Origin: Rhizobium sp. BK399 | GTDB taxonomy: Bacteria > Pseudomonadota > Alphaproteobacteria > Rhizobiales > Rhizobiaceae | Direction: 5' to 3' | DNA: 64,000 nt | NCBI RefSeq assembly: GCF_014194695.1 | Contig: NZ_JACIAH010000014.1 | Span: forward strand, 1 to 64,000 | In this document: one piece after another, positions 8,231 through 17,805 of the stretch | How the letters are laid out: every line of letters starts with the position of its first letter | Position numbering within the stretch: position 1 is the first letter of the stretch | Notes under the pieces: model-generated | Seen by the model: the letters and a program-made list of their open reading frames with translations, nothing else | Database searches by the model: none | What the model was told of the DNA's origin: nothing | Translations under genes and position numbers: made by a program

Positions 8231-8962
8231 ATGGCCTATGAACTTTACTACTGGGACGGAATTCAGGGACGGGGCGAGTTCGTTCGCCTGGCGCTGGAAG
8301 AAGCCGGCGTCGATTATGTCGATGTTGCACGCCAGTCCGGCCGGGGCATGGGCACAGGCGCCATGCTGGAACTGATGAAGAGCAAGAGCGAGCCGCACAT
8401 TCCGTTCGCGCCGCCGTTCCTAAGGGATGGCGACCTGATCGTCTCGCATGTCGCCAACATTCTCTTCTATCTCGGCCCGAAGCTTGGCCTTGTCCCTGAC
8501 AATGAAACGTTGCGTTACATTGTGAACGGCCTGCAGCTCACGATCACCGATCTCGTGGCGGAAGTGCATGATACCCACCACCCGATCGCGACCTCACTCT
8601 ATTATGAAGATCAGAAGGATGCGGCAAAAGCCCGCACGAAAGCCTTCATCGGCGAACGGATTCCAAAGTTCCTCGGGTATTTCGAACAGGTGCTGCAACA
8701 GAATCCCGGGGGATCGCGCTACATTGTTGGCGATGCATTGAGTTATGTCGACCTGTCTCTGTTCCAGGTGATCGAGGGTCTTCGCTATGCCTTCCCAAAG
8801 GCGATGAAGGCTCAAGACGGTGACTATCCCGGCCTGATTGCCTTGCACGACGCCGTCGCCGTCCGCCCCAAGATTGCCGCCTACCTGGGCTCAAAGCGAA
8901 GGCTTGCCTTCAATGAGGATGGGATCTTCCGGCACTACCCTGAGCTCGACACGACACCGTAA
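8231..8962 (+). CDS. Glutathione S-transferase family protein (243 aa)
   Basis: A thioredoxin-fold N-terminal domain (YELYYWDGIQGRGEFVRLAL, about residues 2-85, including the SHVANILFYLG segment equivalent to the glutathione-binding region) is followed by an all-helical C-terminal domain containing the N-capping-like motif VGDALSYVDLSLFQ. Length and order fit soluble GSTs related to the sigma/GSTA group. The catalytic Tyr is plausibly Tyr5 or Tyr6. GGAGGGG precedes the ATG at 8231; upstream in-frame starts lack one. It follows the stress protein by 36 bases and may share its transcript. It conjugates or reduces electrophiles with glutathione; substrate unknown. Confidence 0.88.
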   Translation: MAYELYYWDGIQGRGEFVRLALEEAGVDYVDVARQSGRGMGTGAMLELMKSKSEPHIPFAPPFLRDGDLIVSHVANILFYLGPKLGLVPDNETLRYIVNGLQLTITDLVAEVHDTHHPIATSLYYEDQKDAAKARTKAFIGERIPKFLGYFEQVLQQNPGGSRYIVGDALSYVDLSLFQVIEGLRYAFPKAMKAQDGDYPGLIALHDAVAVRPKIAAYLGSKRRLAFNEDGIFRHYPELDTTP

Positions 8963-9055
8963 CAGGATCGGCATTGCTCCGGTCAGCCTCCGGCTGTTAA
9001 GCTCGTCCCCACTCGCCAAATCAATCCCGCTTCATGTTCGGAGGCTATCGCTGCC

Positions 9056-9850
9056 ATGGCAAACCTTGCTCAATTGCTTGCATCCATCAAGATCCCGGAC
9101 CTCGCCGGCAGGGCCGTGCTGATCACCGGTGCGTCGACCGGCATAGGTGCTGCGCTTTCGCGCGCCTTTGCCGCCCAGGAGATGAAGGTTGGCATTCATT
9201 ACAATGCAAGCCGGGAACCGGCCGAAGCGCTCGCGGAGGAAATCCGGGCGACTGGCGGCACGGTGCACCTCGTGCACGGCGACGTGTCGAAAGAGGGCGA
9301 AACGGAGCGCGTTGTCGAGGAGACCGCGAGGACCTTCGGCCATCTCGATGGGCTGGTGAACAATGCCGGCGGTATGCTCGGCCGCAAACCAACCTCGGAG
9401 TATACCGACGAACACTATGAGAAAGTCATGGATCTGAATGCCCGTTCGGTTCTCGCCGCGACACGCGCGGCCCACCCGTGGCTGAAGAAGCAGGGTGGCT
9501 TCATTATCAACACGACTTCGATCGCGGCACGCAACGGCGGTGGCAATGGCGCGGTGCTCTATGCCGCATCAAAGGGCTTCGTTTCGACCATTACCCGCGG
9601 ACAGGCCAAGGAATTCGTCCCGGATCGCATTCGCGTCAATGCCGTCGCTCCTGGGGTTATCGCTACCCCCTTTCACGAGCGATACACCAATGACGAACAG
9701 ATGGAGTTGCAGCGGAAGTCGATACCGATGGGCTTCGTTGGGACGCCGGAGGACTGCGTCGGCGCTTACCTCTTCCTCGCATCGCCAACACTGTCAGGCT
9801 ACGTGACGGGCCAGATCATCGAGGTCAACGGTGGCCAGCTGATGCCTTGA
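9056..9850 (+). CDS. Short-chain dehydrogenase/reductase (SDR, 264 aa)
   Basis: A classical SDR: the Rossmann motif TGASTGIG (about residues 24-31), HGDVS, NNAGG (101-105), a catalytic Ser in the NTTSIAARN segment, YAASK (Tyr168/Lys172) and the PG-x-x-x-T motif VAPGVIATP. The C-terminus (GQIIEVNGGQLMP) is typical of FabG-like oxidoreductases. GGAGG lies about 11 bases before the ATG. It is separated from the GST gene by 93 bases and is convergent with pcaF. An NAD(P)-dependent reductase for a sugar, keto-acyl or xenobiotic substrate; specificity cannot be deduced. Confidence 0.9.
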   Translation: MANLAQLLASIKIPDLAGRAVLITGASTGIGAALSRAFAAQEMKVGIHYNASREPAEALAEEIRATGGTVHLVHGDVSKEGETERVVEETARTFGHLDGLVNNAGGMLGRKPTSEYTDEHYEKVMDLNARSVLAATRAAHPWLKKQGGFIINTTSIAARNGGGNGAVLYAASKGFVSTITRGQAKEFVPDRIRVNAVAPGVIATPFHERYTNDEQMELQRKSIPMGFVGTPEDCVGAYLFLASPTLSGYVTGQIIEVNGGQLMP

Positions 9851-9871
9851 TGCGGCACTGAGGATTTGGTG

Positions 9872-9894
9872 ACCGGCGCCTGTTCGACGCCGGT
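9872..9894. terminator. Hairpin between convergent SDR and pcaF genes
   Basis: A perfect 7-bp inverted repeat, ACCGGCG (9872-9878) and CGCCGGT (9888-9894), with a 9-base loop, sits between two converging genes. There is no T-run on either side, so any termination would be weak or factor-assisted. Confidence 0.4.
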
Positions 9895-9911
9895 TCCCGG
9901 TTTCGATGGGC

Positions 9912-11117
9912 TTAGACGCGCTCGAGAGCGATCGCAATGCCTTGGCCGACGCCGATGCACATTGTGGACAGCGAGTAGCGTCCGCCGGTTTCCTTGAGTT
10001 CCAGCGCGGCAGTGCCGGTAATGCGCGCACCGGTCATGCCGAGCGGATGGCCGAGAGCGATCGCCCCGCCATTGCGGTTCACACGAGGATCATCATCGGC
10101 AATCCCCAGTTCCCGGAGCACGGCAAGGCCTTGCGACGCGAAGGCTTCGTTGAGTTCGATGACGTCGAACTGGTCCTGCTTCATGTGAAGACGGGCCATC
10201 AACTTCTGGGATGCAGGCACAGGACCAATGCCCATGATGCGCGGTGGGACGCCGGCGGCGGCTCCCCCGAGAATTCGTGCGATCGGTCTCAGTCCGTATC
10301 TTTTCGCGGCAGCCTCGCTGGCGATCAAGAGAGCGGCGGCGCCGTCATTAACGCCGGAGCTGTTTCCTGCAGTGACCGTTCCGCCTTCCTTTCTGAAGGG
10401 CGTGGAGAGTTTCGCGAGTGCCTCCATCGTGGTTGCCCGCGGATGCTCGTCCTTGCCGACGACAATGGGATCGCCCTTGCGCTGCGGGATGGTCAAGGAG
10501 GTGATTTCTGTTGCGAGCCGACCGCTGGCCTGTGCGGCGGCGGCCTTGGCCTGGCTGCGGACAGCGAAGGTGTCCTGGTCTTCGCGCGAGACTTTGTAGT
10601 CAGCAGCGACATTCTCGCCGGTCTCCGGCATGGAATCGACGCCATATTGCTGTTTCATCAGCGGATTGACGAAACGCCAGCCAATCGTCGTGTCATAGAT
10701 CTCGGCGTTGCGTGAGAAAGCCGTCTCAGCCTTCGGCATGACGAACGGCGCGCGCGACATGCTTTCGACGCCTCCAGCAATCATGAGGTCTGCCTCGCCG
10801 GCGCGGATCACCCGGGCGGCGGCGATTACAGCGTCCATGCCCGAGCCGCAGAGCCGGTTGATGGTGGTCCCTGACACGGACATGGGAAGGCCTGAGAGCA
10901 ATATCGACATGCGGGCGACATTGCGGTTGTCCTCACCCGCCTGGTTGGCACACCCGAAAATCACGTCGTCAACCGCTTCCCAGTCGACGTCCCGGTTGCG
11001 CTCGGTGAGTGCCTTCAGTGGCGCCGCCCCGAGATCGTCGGCGCGAACCGATGACAGGGAGCCGCCGAAGCGGCCGATTGGCGTCCTGATGTAGTCACAA
11101 ATGAAAGCGTCAGCCAT
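9912..11117 (-). CDS. pcaF: 3-oxoadipyl-CoA thiolase (401 aa)
   Basis: The last step of the beta-ketoadipate pathway: cleaves 3-oxoadipyl-CoA with CoA to succinyl-CoA and acetyl-CoA in the cytoplasm. A thiolase with nucleophile Cys90 in [17 protein letters not shown], the His motif [16 protein letters not shown], and a second Cys in [10 protein letters not shown] near the C-terminus. The N-terminal region [21 protein letters not shown] type is represented here by [17 protein letters not shown], which with the 401-residue length is typical of PcaF rather than generic acetyl-CoA acetyltransferases. The gene abuts pcaJ (stop at 11120, start at 11117) as the third gene of pcaIJF. Confidence 0.95.
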   Translation of the reverse strand: MADAFICDYIRTPIGRFGGSLSSVRADDLGAAPLKALTERNRDVDWEAVDDVIFGCANQAGEDNRNVARMSILLSGLPMSVSGTTINRLCGSGMDAVIAAARVIRAGEADLMIAGGVESMSRAPFVMPKAETAFSRNAEIYDTTIGWRFVNPLMKQQYGVDSMPETGENVAADYKVSREDQDTFAVRSQAKAAAAQASGRLATEITSLTIPQRKGDPIVVGKDEHPRATTMEALAKLSTPFRKEGGTVTAGNSSGVNDGAAALLIASEAAAKRYGLRPIARILGGAAAGVPPRIMGIGPVPASQKLMARLHMKQDQFDVIELNEAFASQGLAVLRELGIADDDPRVNRNGGAIALGHPLGMTGARITGTAALELKETGGRYSLSTMCIGVGQGIAIALERV

Positions 11118-11900
11118 TTATGCGGCCTCCTTGTTGCCCTGGTGGGCCTTCTTGGTACGTGTGTTGATGTCGCGGAGCGTTGCGAGTTCCGTCTCTGTCG
11201 GCACAGGCGTTTCGATTACCTGATCTGCGAAGCGGATTGCCCAGCCGCAATTGTCGGTGATCTGTTCGCGAGTGACGCCGTGATGGATAGAGACGACGGT
11301 GAGCTCCCTCGTCACCGGATCCGGCTCGAGGATGCAGAGATCGGTAATGACCCGGGTCGGTCCTTTTGTCTTCATCCCCAGACGCTCGCGGTGATTGCCG
11401 CCCTCGCCATGGCCCATGGAGGTGATGAAGGGGAGCTTCTCGACGAAACCACGCTTGGAAAGCGCCATGGTGATGAATATCTGCCCGCAATTGCTGGCAA
11501 TTTCGGGTGCGCCACCGCCGCCTGGCAACCGGACCTTCGGATGATCGTAGGGACCGACAACAGTGGTGTTCAGATTGGCGAACCTGTCGATCTGCGCGCC
11601 GCCGAGAAAGCCTGTCGTGATGCGGCCGCCCTGCAGCCAGTAGCGAAACATCTCCGGCACGGAGACGGTAAACAGCGCGGTGTCGCAGAGCTCGCCATCG
11701 CCGATCGAAAGCGGCAAAACGTCGGGCTTGGTGCCAACCGTGCCGCTCTCGTAGATCAACGTGATGTCAGGGGCATGCGTCAGGCGGGCGACATTACAGG
11801 CGGCGGACGGCGCGCCGATGCCTACAAAGCATACGTCGTCGTTTGTGAGCGCGCGGGCTGCGGCAATGGTCATCATCTCAGTGGGGGTAAAGTCACTCAT
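11118..11900 (-). CDS. pcaJ: 3-oxoadipate CoA-transferase, beta subunit (260 aa)
   Basis: Second subunit of succinyl-CoA:3-oxoadipate CoA-transferase. The catalytic glutamate lies in LIYESGTVG (Glu51), the signature of family I CoA-transferase beta subunits; a Gly-rich loop (LPGGGGAPEIA) follows. The start ATG at 11900 has GGAG upstream. The gene lies 11 bases after pcaI and directly before pcaF, so the three are surely co-transcribed. It acts with PcaI as a heteromer in the cytoplasm. Confidence 0.95.
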   Translation of the reverse strand: MSDFTPTEMMTIAAARALTNDDVCFVGIGAPSAACNVARLTHAPDITLIYESGTVGTKPDVLPLSIGDGELCDTALFTVSVPEMFRYWLQGGRITTGFLGGAQIDRFANLNTTVVGPYDHPKVRLPGGGGAPEIASNCGQIFITMALSKRGFVEKLPFITSMGHGEGGNHRERLGMKTKGPTRVITDLCILEPDPVTRELTVVSIHHGVTREQITDNCGWAIRFADQVIETPVPTETELATLRDINTRTKKAHQGNKEAA

Positions 11901-11911
11901 CCCGGGTCTCC

Positions 11912-12760
11912 TTACGCAACCTTCGTCGCATGCTTGGCAAAATCGTCAGGACTTGCCCGCAGGACATTTTCATCAATCCATGTCAGGAAGGCATCGCGTT
12001 CACGCGCGATCGCGTCCCATGCGATGTAGAAAGCATTCGAGCGGGCGTAGTAGCCTTGCGCATAGGACGGAAATGCTCCCCCCGGCACATGGGCAACTGA
12101 CGTGACAGCCCAGCTAGGCAGCACGACGGAGTTCGGCGACGGCGGGTCGAGCTCGTCGACGATTTCCTCGACCGTCACGATCGAGCGTCGGGCGGCAAGG
12201 ACTGCTTCCTTCTGGACGCCGACGATGCCTTCCAGGAGGACATTGCCCTTACGATCGGCGCGAAGCGCATGGATGATCGTGACATCGGGCCGAATGGCTG
12301 GAACGGCGGCAAGCACCTCGCCCGTGAAGGGGCATGTCACGGACCTGATGTTGGGATTGACTTTCGGAAGATCGGCGCCGAGGTAGCCACGGAACGTCGC
12401 AAACGGAAGGTTTGCGGCACCAGCCTCATAGGCGTTGGCCATCGCGGCATGACTATGCTCTTCGATTTCAAGCGGCCGGGGCCACTGGTTCTCCACCGCA
12501 TCGCGAAAGCGGTGCAGGGAGCCGACGCCGGGGTTGCCGCCCCAGGAAAATTTCATGCCGCGCGCAGCACCTACACCGATTAGCTGGTCATAAATGATAT
12601 CGGGTGTCATCCGGATCAGGAAGAGATCCTTCTTGCCCTGACGGATTACTTCGTGGCCGGCCGCGTAGGGAATAAGGTGGGTGAAGCCCTCCATGGCGAC
12701 GGTGTCGCCATCCCTGACATTGTCGGCGACAGCTTCCTTCAACGATACGATCTTCGCCAT
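11912..12760 (-). CDS. pcaI: 3-oxoadipate CoA-transferase, alpha subunit (282 aa)
   Basis: First gene of pcaIJF. The ATG at 12760 has GGGAGG 5 bases upstream; the frame stays open to 12847 but would run into the operator region. Alpha-subunit features: EAVADNVRDGDTVAMEGF near the N-terminus, the GGNPGVGSLHRF motif (equivalent of the family I G-x-N/G-x-G CoA-binding loop), and a C-terminal domain predicted to pack against PcaJ. It activates 3-oxoadipate at the expense of succinyl-CoA. It is transcribed divergently from pcaR across a 128-base intergenic region with a clear operator-like palindrome. Confidence 0.95.
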   Translation of the reverse strand: MAKIVSLKEAVADNVRDGDTVAMEGFTHLIPYAAGHEVIRQGKKDLFLIRMTPDIIYDQLIGVGAARGMKFSWGGNPGVGSLHRFRDAVENQWPRPLEIEEHSHAAMANAYEAGAANLPFATFRGYLGADLPKVNPNIRSVTCPFTGEVLAAVPAIRPDVTIIHALRADRKGNVLLEGIVGVQKEAVLAARRSIVTVEEIVDELDPPSPNSVVLPSWAVTSVAHVPGGAFPSYAQGYYARSNAFYIAWDAIARERDAFLTWIDENVLRASPDDFAKHATKVA

Positions 12761-12828
12761 ATGGCCTCCCGCAGTGAGCTCTTGAATGCGGGTCAATAAG
12801 CGCCCTGCGACGGCAACCGTCAAATGTT

Positions 12829-12867
12829 TTTGTGCGCTATTTGACATTTGTTCGTATATCGCACAAA
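12829..12867. promoter_or_regulatory. Candidate PcaR operator in the pcaI-pcaR divergent promoter
   Basis: GTTCGTATATCGCACAA (12850-12866) closely resembles the operator recognised by IclR-type PcaR/PcaU regulators (GTTCGATAATCGCAC-like, recalled from Pseudomonas and Acinetobacter). A larger perfect inverted repeat, TTTGTGCG (12829-12836) and CGCACAAA (12860-12867), embraces it. The position between pcaI and pcaR fits both activation of pcaIJF and autoregulation. Confidence 0.65.
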
Positions 12868-12888
12868 TTGAAGCGAACGGAGGACGCC

Positions 12889-13644
12889 ATGAGAGAGACC
12901 GACTTTGTCAGCGGGTTCGCACGGGGACTAAAGGTGATCGAGGCCTTTGAGGAGACGCGCCAGCGCCTGTCGATTGCGGAGGCCTCAAAGCTGACCGGGT
13001 TCGACCGCGCCACGGTGAGGCGGTCATTGCTGACGCTCGCCCAACTCGGCTATGCGGACTATGACGGCAAGTTCTTTGCTCTGACGCCAAAGATATTGAG
13101 GCTCGGGCATGCGTATCTTTCGGCGACGCCCTTGCCCGTTCTGATCCAGCCGCATCTTGACCAATTGTCCGAAAAGGCAGGCCAGAGCGCCTCTGCATCC
13201 GTCCTCGAAAATACCGAGGTTGTCTATATCGCGCGCGCTTCCCAGCGTCGTGTCATGTCGATCAACCTGACCCCCGGCAGCCGCCTGCCCGCCTACTGTG
13301 CGTCGATGGGCCGGGTCCTGCTTGCGGCACTGCCGGAGACGGAGGCAAGGGCAATCCTTTCCCGCACCGAGCTCAAGGCGAATACGAAGAATACCAAGAC
13401 CGATATCGAGGAGTTGGTTGCCGAGTTCCGGCGCGTACGCGAACAGGGCTACGCCGTGATCGACCAGGAGCTGGAGATCGGACTTTGCTCGATTGCGGTG
13501 CCTGTCGAGAATAACGGGGGCCAGACCGTCGCCGCCATCAATATCGGAGCTCCGGCCGCCCACGTGCCGGCCGCCGACATGCCGGCACTGTATCTGCCGC
13601 TGCTGAAGGAGACCCAACAGGCGCTGCGCCTGGTGCTGCGCTAG
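12889..13644 (+). CDS. pcaR: IclR-family regulator of pcaIJF, PcaR (251 aa)
   Basis: N-terminal winged HTH (about residues 8-65: FARGLKVIEAFEETRQRLS followed by IAEASKLTGFDRATVRRSLL) and a C-terminal IclR effector domain containing YCASMGRVLLAAL and the Cys-bearing EIGLCSIAVP near the ligand pocket. CGGAGGA precedes the ATG at 12889. In rhizobia and pseudomonads the homologous PcaR senses 3-oxoadipate and activates pcaIJ/F. It is divergent from pcaIJF, and its stop codon shares the CTAG tetranucleotide with the stop of the convergent AraC-family gene. Confidence 0.9.
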   Translation: MRETDFVSGFARGLKVIEAFEETRQRLSIAEASKLTGFDRATVRRSLLTLAQLGYADYDGKFFALTPKILRLGHAYLSATPLPVLIQPHLDQLSEKAGQSASASVLENTEVVYIARASQRRVMSINLTPGSRLPAYCASMGRVLLAALPETEARAILSRTELKANTKNTKTDIEELVAEFRRVREQGYAVIDQELEIGLCSIAVPVENNGGQTVAAINIGAPAAHVPAADMPALYLPLLKETQQALRLVLR

Positions 13645-14585
13645 ACCCCGAGCCTTGCGCGTTCCGCTATGCGCCAGGCGCGCGGGGTCCTGCCGGTCTC
13701 CTTCAGAAAGAACCGCGAGAAATAGGCAGGATCGGAGAAGCCAAGCCGATAGGCGATCTCCTGCACGTTGCCCGAGGTGAAGACGAGTTCGCGCTTCGCC
13801 TCATCGAGAAGCTTGCGCGCGATCAGTTCGTGAGGGCCAAGGCCGGTCGCAGCGCGCACGATGCGGTTCAGGTGCGTCGGCGAAATTCCGATTGCCCTGG
13901 CATAGAAGGCAGCCGGTTCATGCGATCGAAAATGCCGGTGGATGAGGTCTTGAAGCGCCTCGATACGTCGCTCGTTCTCGCTGGCAGCAGTATCGTCTTC
14001 CCGGACTTTGGAAGAAAGTCGTGCCGTCAGAAGCAGGGCCGATGTCAGATAGGATTCCAGGAGATCGTTGCGCCCGGCCCGCCGATGCGGGAATTCATGC
14101 CCGAGCCGCATCAGGCAGGCGGCGATATGCCCGGCATCCTCGTCATCCGGATCAAGCGAAGTCAGATGCGGCAATGCCATCCATGCACCGAGCCGGCTGC
14201 GGTCGCCCGGGATCGCCTTCAGATGCGAGTTCAAAACCGTGATGACGAAACCGTCGATATCCCTTGAGAACCGGAAGCCATGATCGACGCCAGGGGGAAC
14301 CGTGATGACCGATCGCGGCCTGATCGGGTGCCAGAGGCTCTGGAACATCGCTTCTCCCGCACCGCCGGCAATGTACAGGATCTGAAAGAAACTGTCGTGG
14401 CGATGCGGTCGAATTTCAAAGTGATGCAGACTGCTGCGAGAGACGATGGTCTCGCAATGCAGCCAGAAATCCGGCTTTCCGGCGGCCATTTCGCCGTACA
14501 GCTCATATGTCGGAATATTCCGCACCATCCCGGCCGCCTCCCTCAGCATGTTCGAACTGTGCAATCTGATGATGGAATTGTCCAT
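13641..14585 (-). CDS. pobR: AraC-family regulator of pobA, PobR (314 aa)
   Basis: N-terminal cupin sensor domain (HFEIRPHRHDSFFQILYIAG, about residues 55-75) and a C-terminal double HTH AraC domain (residues about 215-305) with the family signature VQEIAYRLGFSDPAYFSRFF. In rhizobia PobR is AraC-type, unlike the IclR-type PobR of Acinetobacter, and activates pobA with 4-hydroxybenzoate. The gene is divergent from pobA with a 57-base spacer containing a palindrome. It ends head-on against pcaR. Confidence 0.88.
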   Translation of the reverse strand: MDNSIIRLHSSNMLREAAGMVRNIPTYELYGEMAAGKPDFWLHCETIVSRSSLHHFEIRPHRHDSFFQILYIAGGAGEAMFQSLWHPIRPRSVITVPPGVDHGFRFSRDIDGFVITVLNSHLKAIPGDRSRLGAWMALPHLTSLDPDDEDAGHIAACLMRLGHEFPHRRAGRNDLLESYLTSALLLTARLSSKVREDDTAASENERRIEALQDLIHRHFRSHEPAAFYARAIGISPTHLNRIVRAATGLGPHELIARKLLDEAKRELVFTSGNVQEIAYRLGFSDPAYFSRFFLKETGRTPRAWRIAERARLGV

Positions 14586-14591
14586 TGCTGA

Positions 14592-15815
<1,224 letters not shown>

Positions 15816-15817
15816 AT

Positions 15818-15840
15818 CCCTTCCGACATCCACGGAAGGG
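15818..15840 (+). terminator. Hairpin after pobA
   Basis: CCCTTCCG (15818-15825) and CGGAAGGG (15833-15840) form a perfect 8-bp stem with a 7-base loop, two bases after the pobA stop. There is no downstream T-run, so it may act as a 3'-end stabiliser or a weak terminator. Confidence 0.5.
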
Positions 15841-16083
15841 TGCATGGAGAGCGGCGGTGGTAAATGCGTCCCACCGCTGCTCGCCCCGGTAACAGGGCCA
15901 GATGCGCGACTGAATGAGCGGTCGGCGATGCCCTGCACTGCGCAGTTGCTTTAGGAAAACAAAATTTCAACCAGGATCAACTGAGTGCCGTTTGGGAAGC
16001 GTCTCTCTTTCCCGTCGCGGGTCCTTAGCCATTGGAGTCGGTGTTCCACGGGCTGTGCCGATAGTACGACAGCGGGATCGGTC

Positions 16084-16224
16084 TTATTGCATTGAAAGCG
16101 GAACGAGTGCTGCCCCGGCCTGGATCATGCCAAGGATGTCATCAGCCTTCTTCTGCGCAAACAGCAGTTTATCCATCGCAGCGTCTGAGCGCGAATGGTG
16201 TTCAGTTCTGAAGATGAACTTCAT
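16084..16224 (-). CDS. Possible small protein downstream of lipocalin-like gene (46 aa)
   Basis: The frame begins MKFIFRTEHHSRSDAAMDKL and ends ALVPLSMQ, with GGATC about 5 bases before the ATG and 12 bases after the stop of the lipocalin-like gene on the same strand. It is amphipathic with no family recognised. It may be a genuine small second cistron or the remnant of a larger gene. The rest of the 15816-16236 interval holds only the pobA hairpin. Confidence 0.35.
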   Translation of the reverse strand: MKFIFRTEHHSRSDAAMDKLLFAQKKADDILGMIQAGAALVPLSMQ

Positions 16225-16236
16225 TCGGATCCGAGA

Positions 16237-16665
16237 TCATACCTTGCGGAACTCAAGTTCGTAGACAACTTCCTCGCCAGTCTTCGGATCGACCCCGGGG
16301 GCGCCGCTGATCTTCAGCCTGTTGCCGTCGATGGAAAACGGACGGATCAGGTCGCTAACGCCCCAGGCGGGGTTCCAGCTTGCATCGACATGGTGCACGA
16401 CGCGTCCGTTCTCGAAGGTGTAGGTGCCGGCGTAGGCGAGCATGGAATCGAACAGCGCAACCTTTTCCGCGTCAGTAGGCACCTCTCCCTTGATCGCCGG
16501 CCGCTCGCGGCTAACCACGACAGCCATCACCCTCCCATCCGGATGGTAGGAGAGATAGCCGACCGGATCCGGTCCCATCGCATTCGTGACCATTCCAGTC
16601 GCGACGGCCCGACGCGTCCAGGAAATCATTCGCCATGTCCCATGTAATGCGGCTGCACTTCCCAT
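16237..16665 (-). CDS. Lipocalin-like domain protein (142 aa)
   Basis: The sequence LHGTWRMISWT at the N-terminus and the alternating beta-strand pattern after it (PVGYLSYHPDGRVMAVVVS, YAGTYTFENGRVVHHVD, GNRLKISG) fit the lipocalin-like PF13924 family, whose members open with a GTW motif followed by an eight-stranded barrel. The ATG at 16665 has GGGGAG about 8 bases upstream; the upstream in-frame extension (TACYRDTRATAPG) is unlikely. There is no signal peptide. It probably binds a small hydrophobic ligand. It sits between pobA and pcaQ, so a link to aromatic metabolism is possible but unproven. Confidence 0.75.
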   Translation of the reverse strand: MGSAAALHGTWRMISWTRRAVATGMVTNAMGPDPVGYLSYHPDGRVMAVVVSRERPAIKGEVPTDAEKVALFDSMLAYAGTYTFENGRVVHHVDASWNPAWGVSDLIRPFSIDGNRLKISGAPGVDPKTGEEVVYELEFRKV

Positions 16666-16733
16666 CGTCTGGCTCCCCGGCGCAGTTGCACGCGTGTCAC
16701 GATAACACGCGGTCATTCCAGGGAACAGGCCGG

Positions 16734-17657
16734 CTAGGCTGCGGTTGCCTCGGTTGCCGCTTCACGGATGGTATGCATCAGGATCGACAGCGGCAGTGAG
16801 GGGATTTCATCGGTACGCATTGTCAGTCCGACCGGCCCTTGCGTCTCGCTCGTATCGATCGGCAGGACCGAAAGCAGGCCATCGGCAATGTCGGTGGCAA
16901 CGACGCCCGTCGAAATGATCCAGATGGCATCGCTCGTGCGCACGAAGGCGCGCCCGAAGGAATCCGAAACCGTTTCGATCTGGTTCGGCAGGCTAGCGAC
17001 TCCGTTGGCGATCAGGAAGCTTTCGACGAAGGGGCGGATGATTGATGCCCGCGTCGGCATCAGCACCGTGTACTCGCTGAGGCTCGAAAACAGCGATTGT
17101 CTGGTCTTCAGCAGCGGATGACCCGCCCGAACGGCGAACACCACCTTTTCCGAATAGAGATGCTCGAAGGAAAACCCGGCCATTTTCTCGGCCCCGGCAA
17201 GCCGGCCGACGACAAGGTCAAGGTCGCCCACGCGCAGCTGCTCGAGAAGAACCGCATTCTCGCCCGTGACGATCTTGATGCGGCTCCAGGTGTTTTCCTT
17301 GAGAAACAGCTCCATCGCTCGCGGCATGATGCGCGTCGACACTGTTGGCAGTGCCCCAATGCGGATTGGCGGCGCTTCCCCGAAGCGTTCCTGACTGACC
17401 GAATCGAGACCCTGGCGAAGCGCGGTCAGTGCTGCGCCCGCATGCCTGAGAAACACATCGCCGTAACGGGTGATCCTGATGCCGCGACCATCGCGCTCGA
17501 AAACGGCAACGCCCAGCACCTCTTCCAGTTCGCGGATCGTCTTCGTCACAGCGGGTTGGCTGACATTCAGGAGATCAGCCGCCTTCATGACGCTTTTCTG
17601 GCGCGCGACCTCGACAAATGTCTGCAGATGACGAAACTTGACCCGGTTGTCGATCAT
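16734..17657 (-). CDS. pcaQ: LysR-type activator of the pca operon, PcaQ (307 aa)
   Basis: N-terminal LTTR winged HTH (FRHLQTFVEVARQKSVMKAA then LLNVSQPAVTKTIRELE, about residues 8-65) and the periplasmic-binding-like effector domain. The opening MIDNRVKFRHLQTFVEVARQ is the PcaQ hallmark in Rhizobiaceae. In that family PcaQ activates pcaDCHGB in response to beta-carboxy-cis,cis-muconate and gamma-carboxymuconolactone. Start ATG 17657 is chosen; an ATG 9 bases upstream lies within the palindromic operator. It is divergent from pcaD. Confidence 0.92.
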   Translation of the reverse strand: MIDNRVKFRHLQTFVEVARQKSVMKAADLLNVSQPAVTKTIRELEEVLGVAVFERDGRGIRITRYGDVFLRHAGAALTALRQGLDSVSQERFGEAPPIRIGALPTVSTRIMPRAMELFLKENTWSRIKIVTGENAVLLEQLRVGDLDLVVGRLAGAEKMAGFSFEHLYSEKVVFAVRAGHPLLKTRQSLFSSLSEYTVLMPTRASIIRPFVESFLIANGVASLPNQIETVSDSFGRAFVRTSDAIWIISTGVVATDIADGLLSVLPIDTSETQGPVGLTMRTDEIPSLPLSILMHTIREAATEATAA

Positions 17658-17664
17658 GGTTCTC

Positions 17665-17680
17665 ATAACTTGTGGGTTAT
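17665..17680. promoter_or_regulatory. PcaQ-binding palindrome between pcaQ and pcaD
   Basis: ATAACTTGTGGGTTAT: perfect ATAAC/GTTAT arms, conforming to the LysR T-N11-A rule and matching the rhizobial PcaQ motif ATAACC-N4-GGTTAA (from memory) at 10 of 12 specified positions. It lies just upstream of pcaQ and 126 bases upstream of pcaD. Confidence 0.7.
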
Positions 17681-17805
17681 CGGAATGCCATGAAATATCA
17701 TTTTACCTAACCAGATTAAACATCCAATTTGATCCCGGGCCCGCGCAGATCCTCCATCAAGTCGACCCGCGGCTTGCCCGGGATTGCCGTAGGGAGGAGA
17801 AAGCC

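Noticed and set aside
9906-10715. 269-residue forward frame
   Set aside because: Antisense shadow of pcaF.
11142-12029. 295-residue forward frame
   Set aside because: Antisense shadow of pcaJ.
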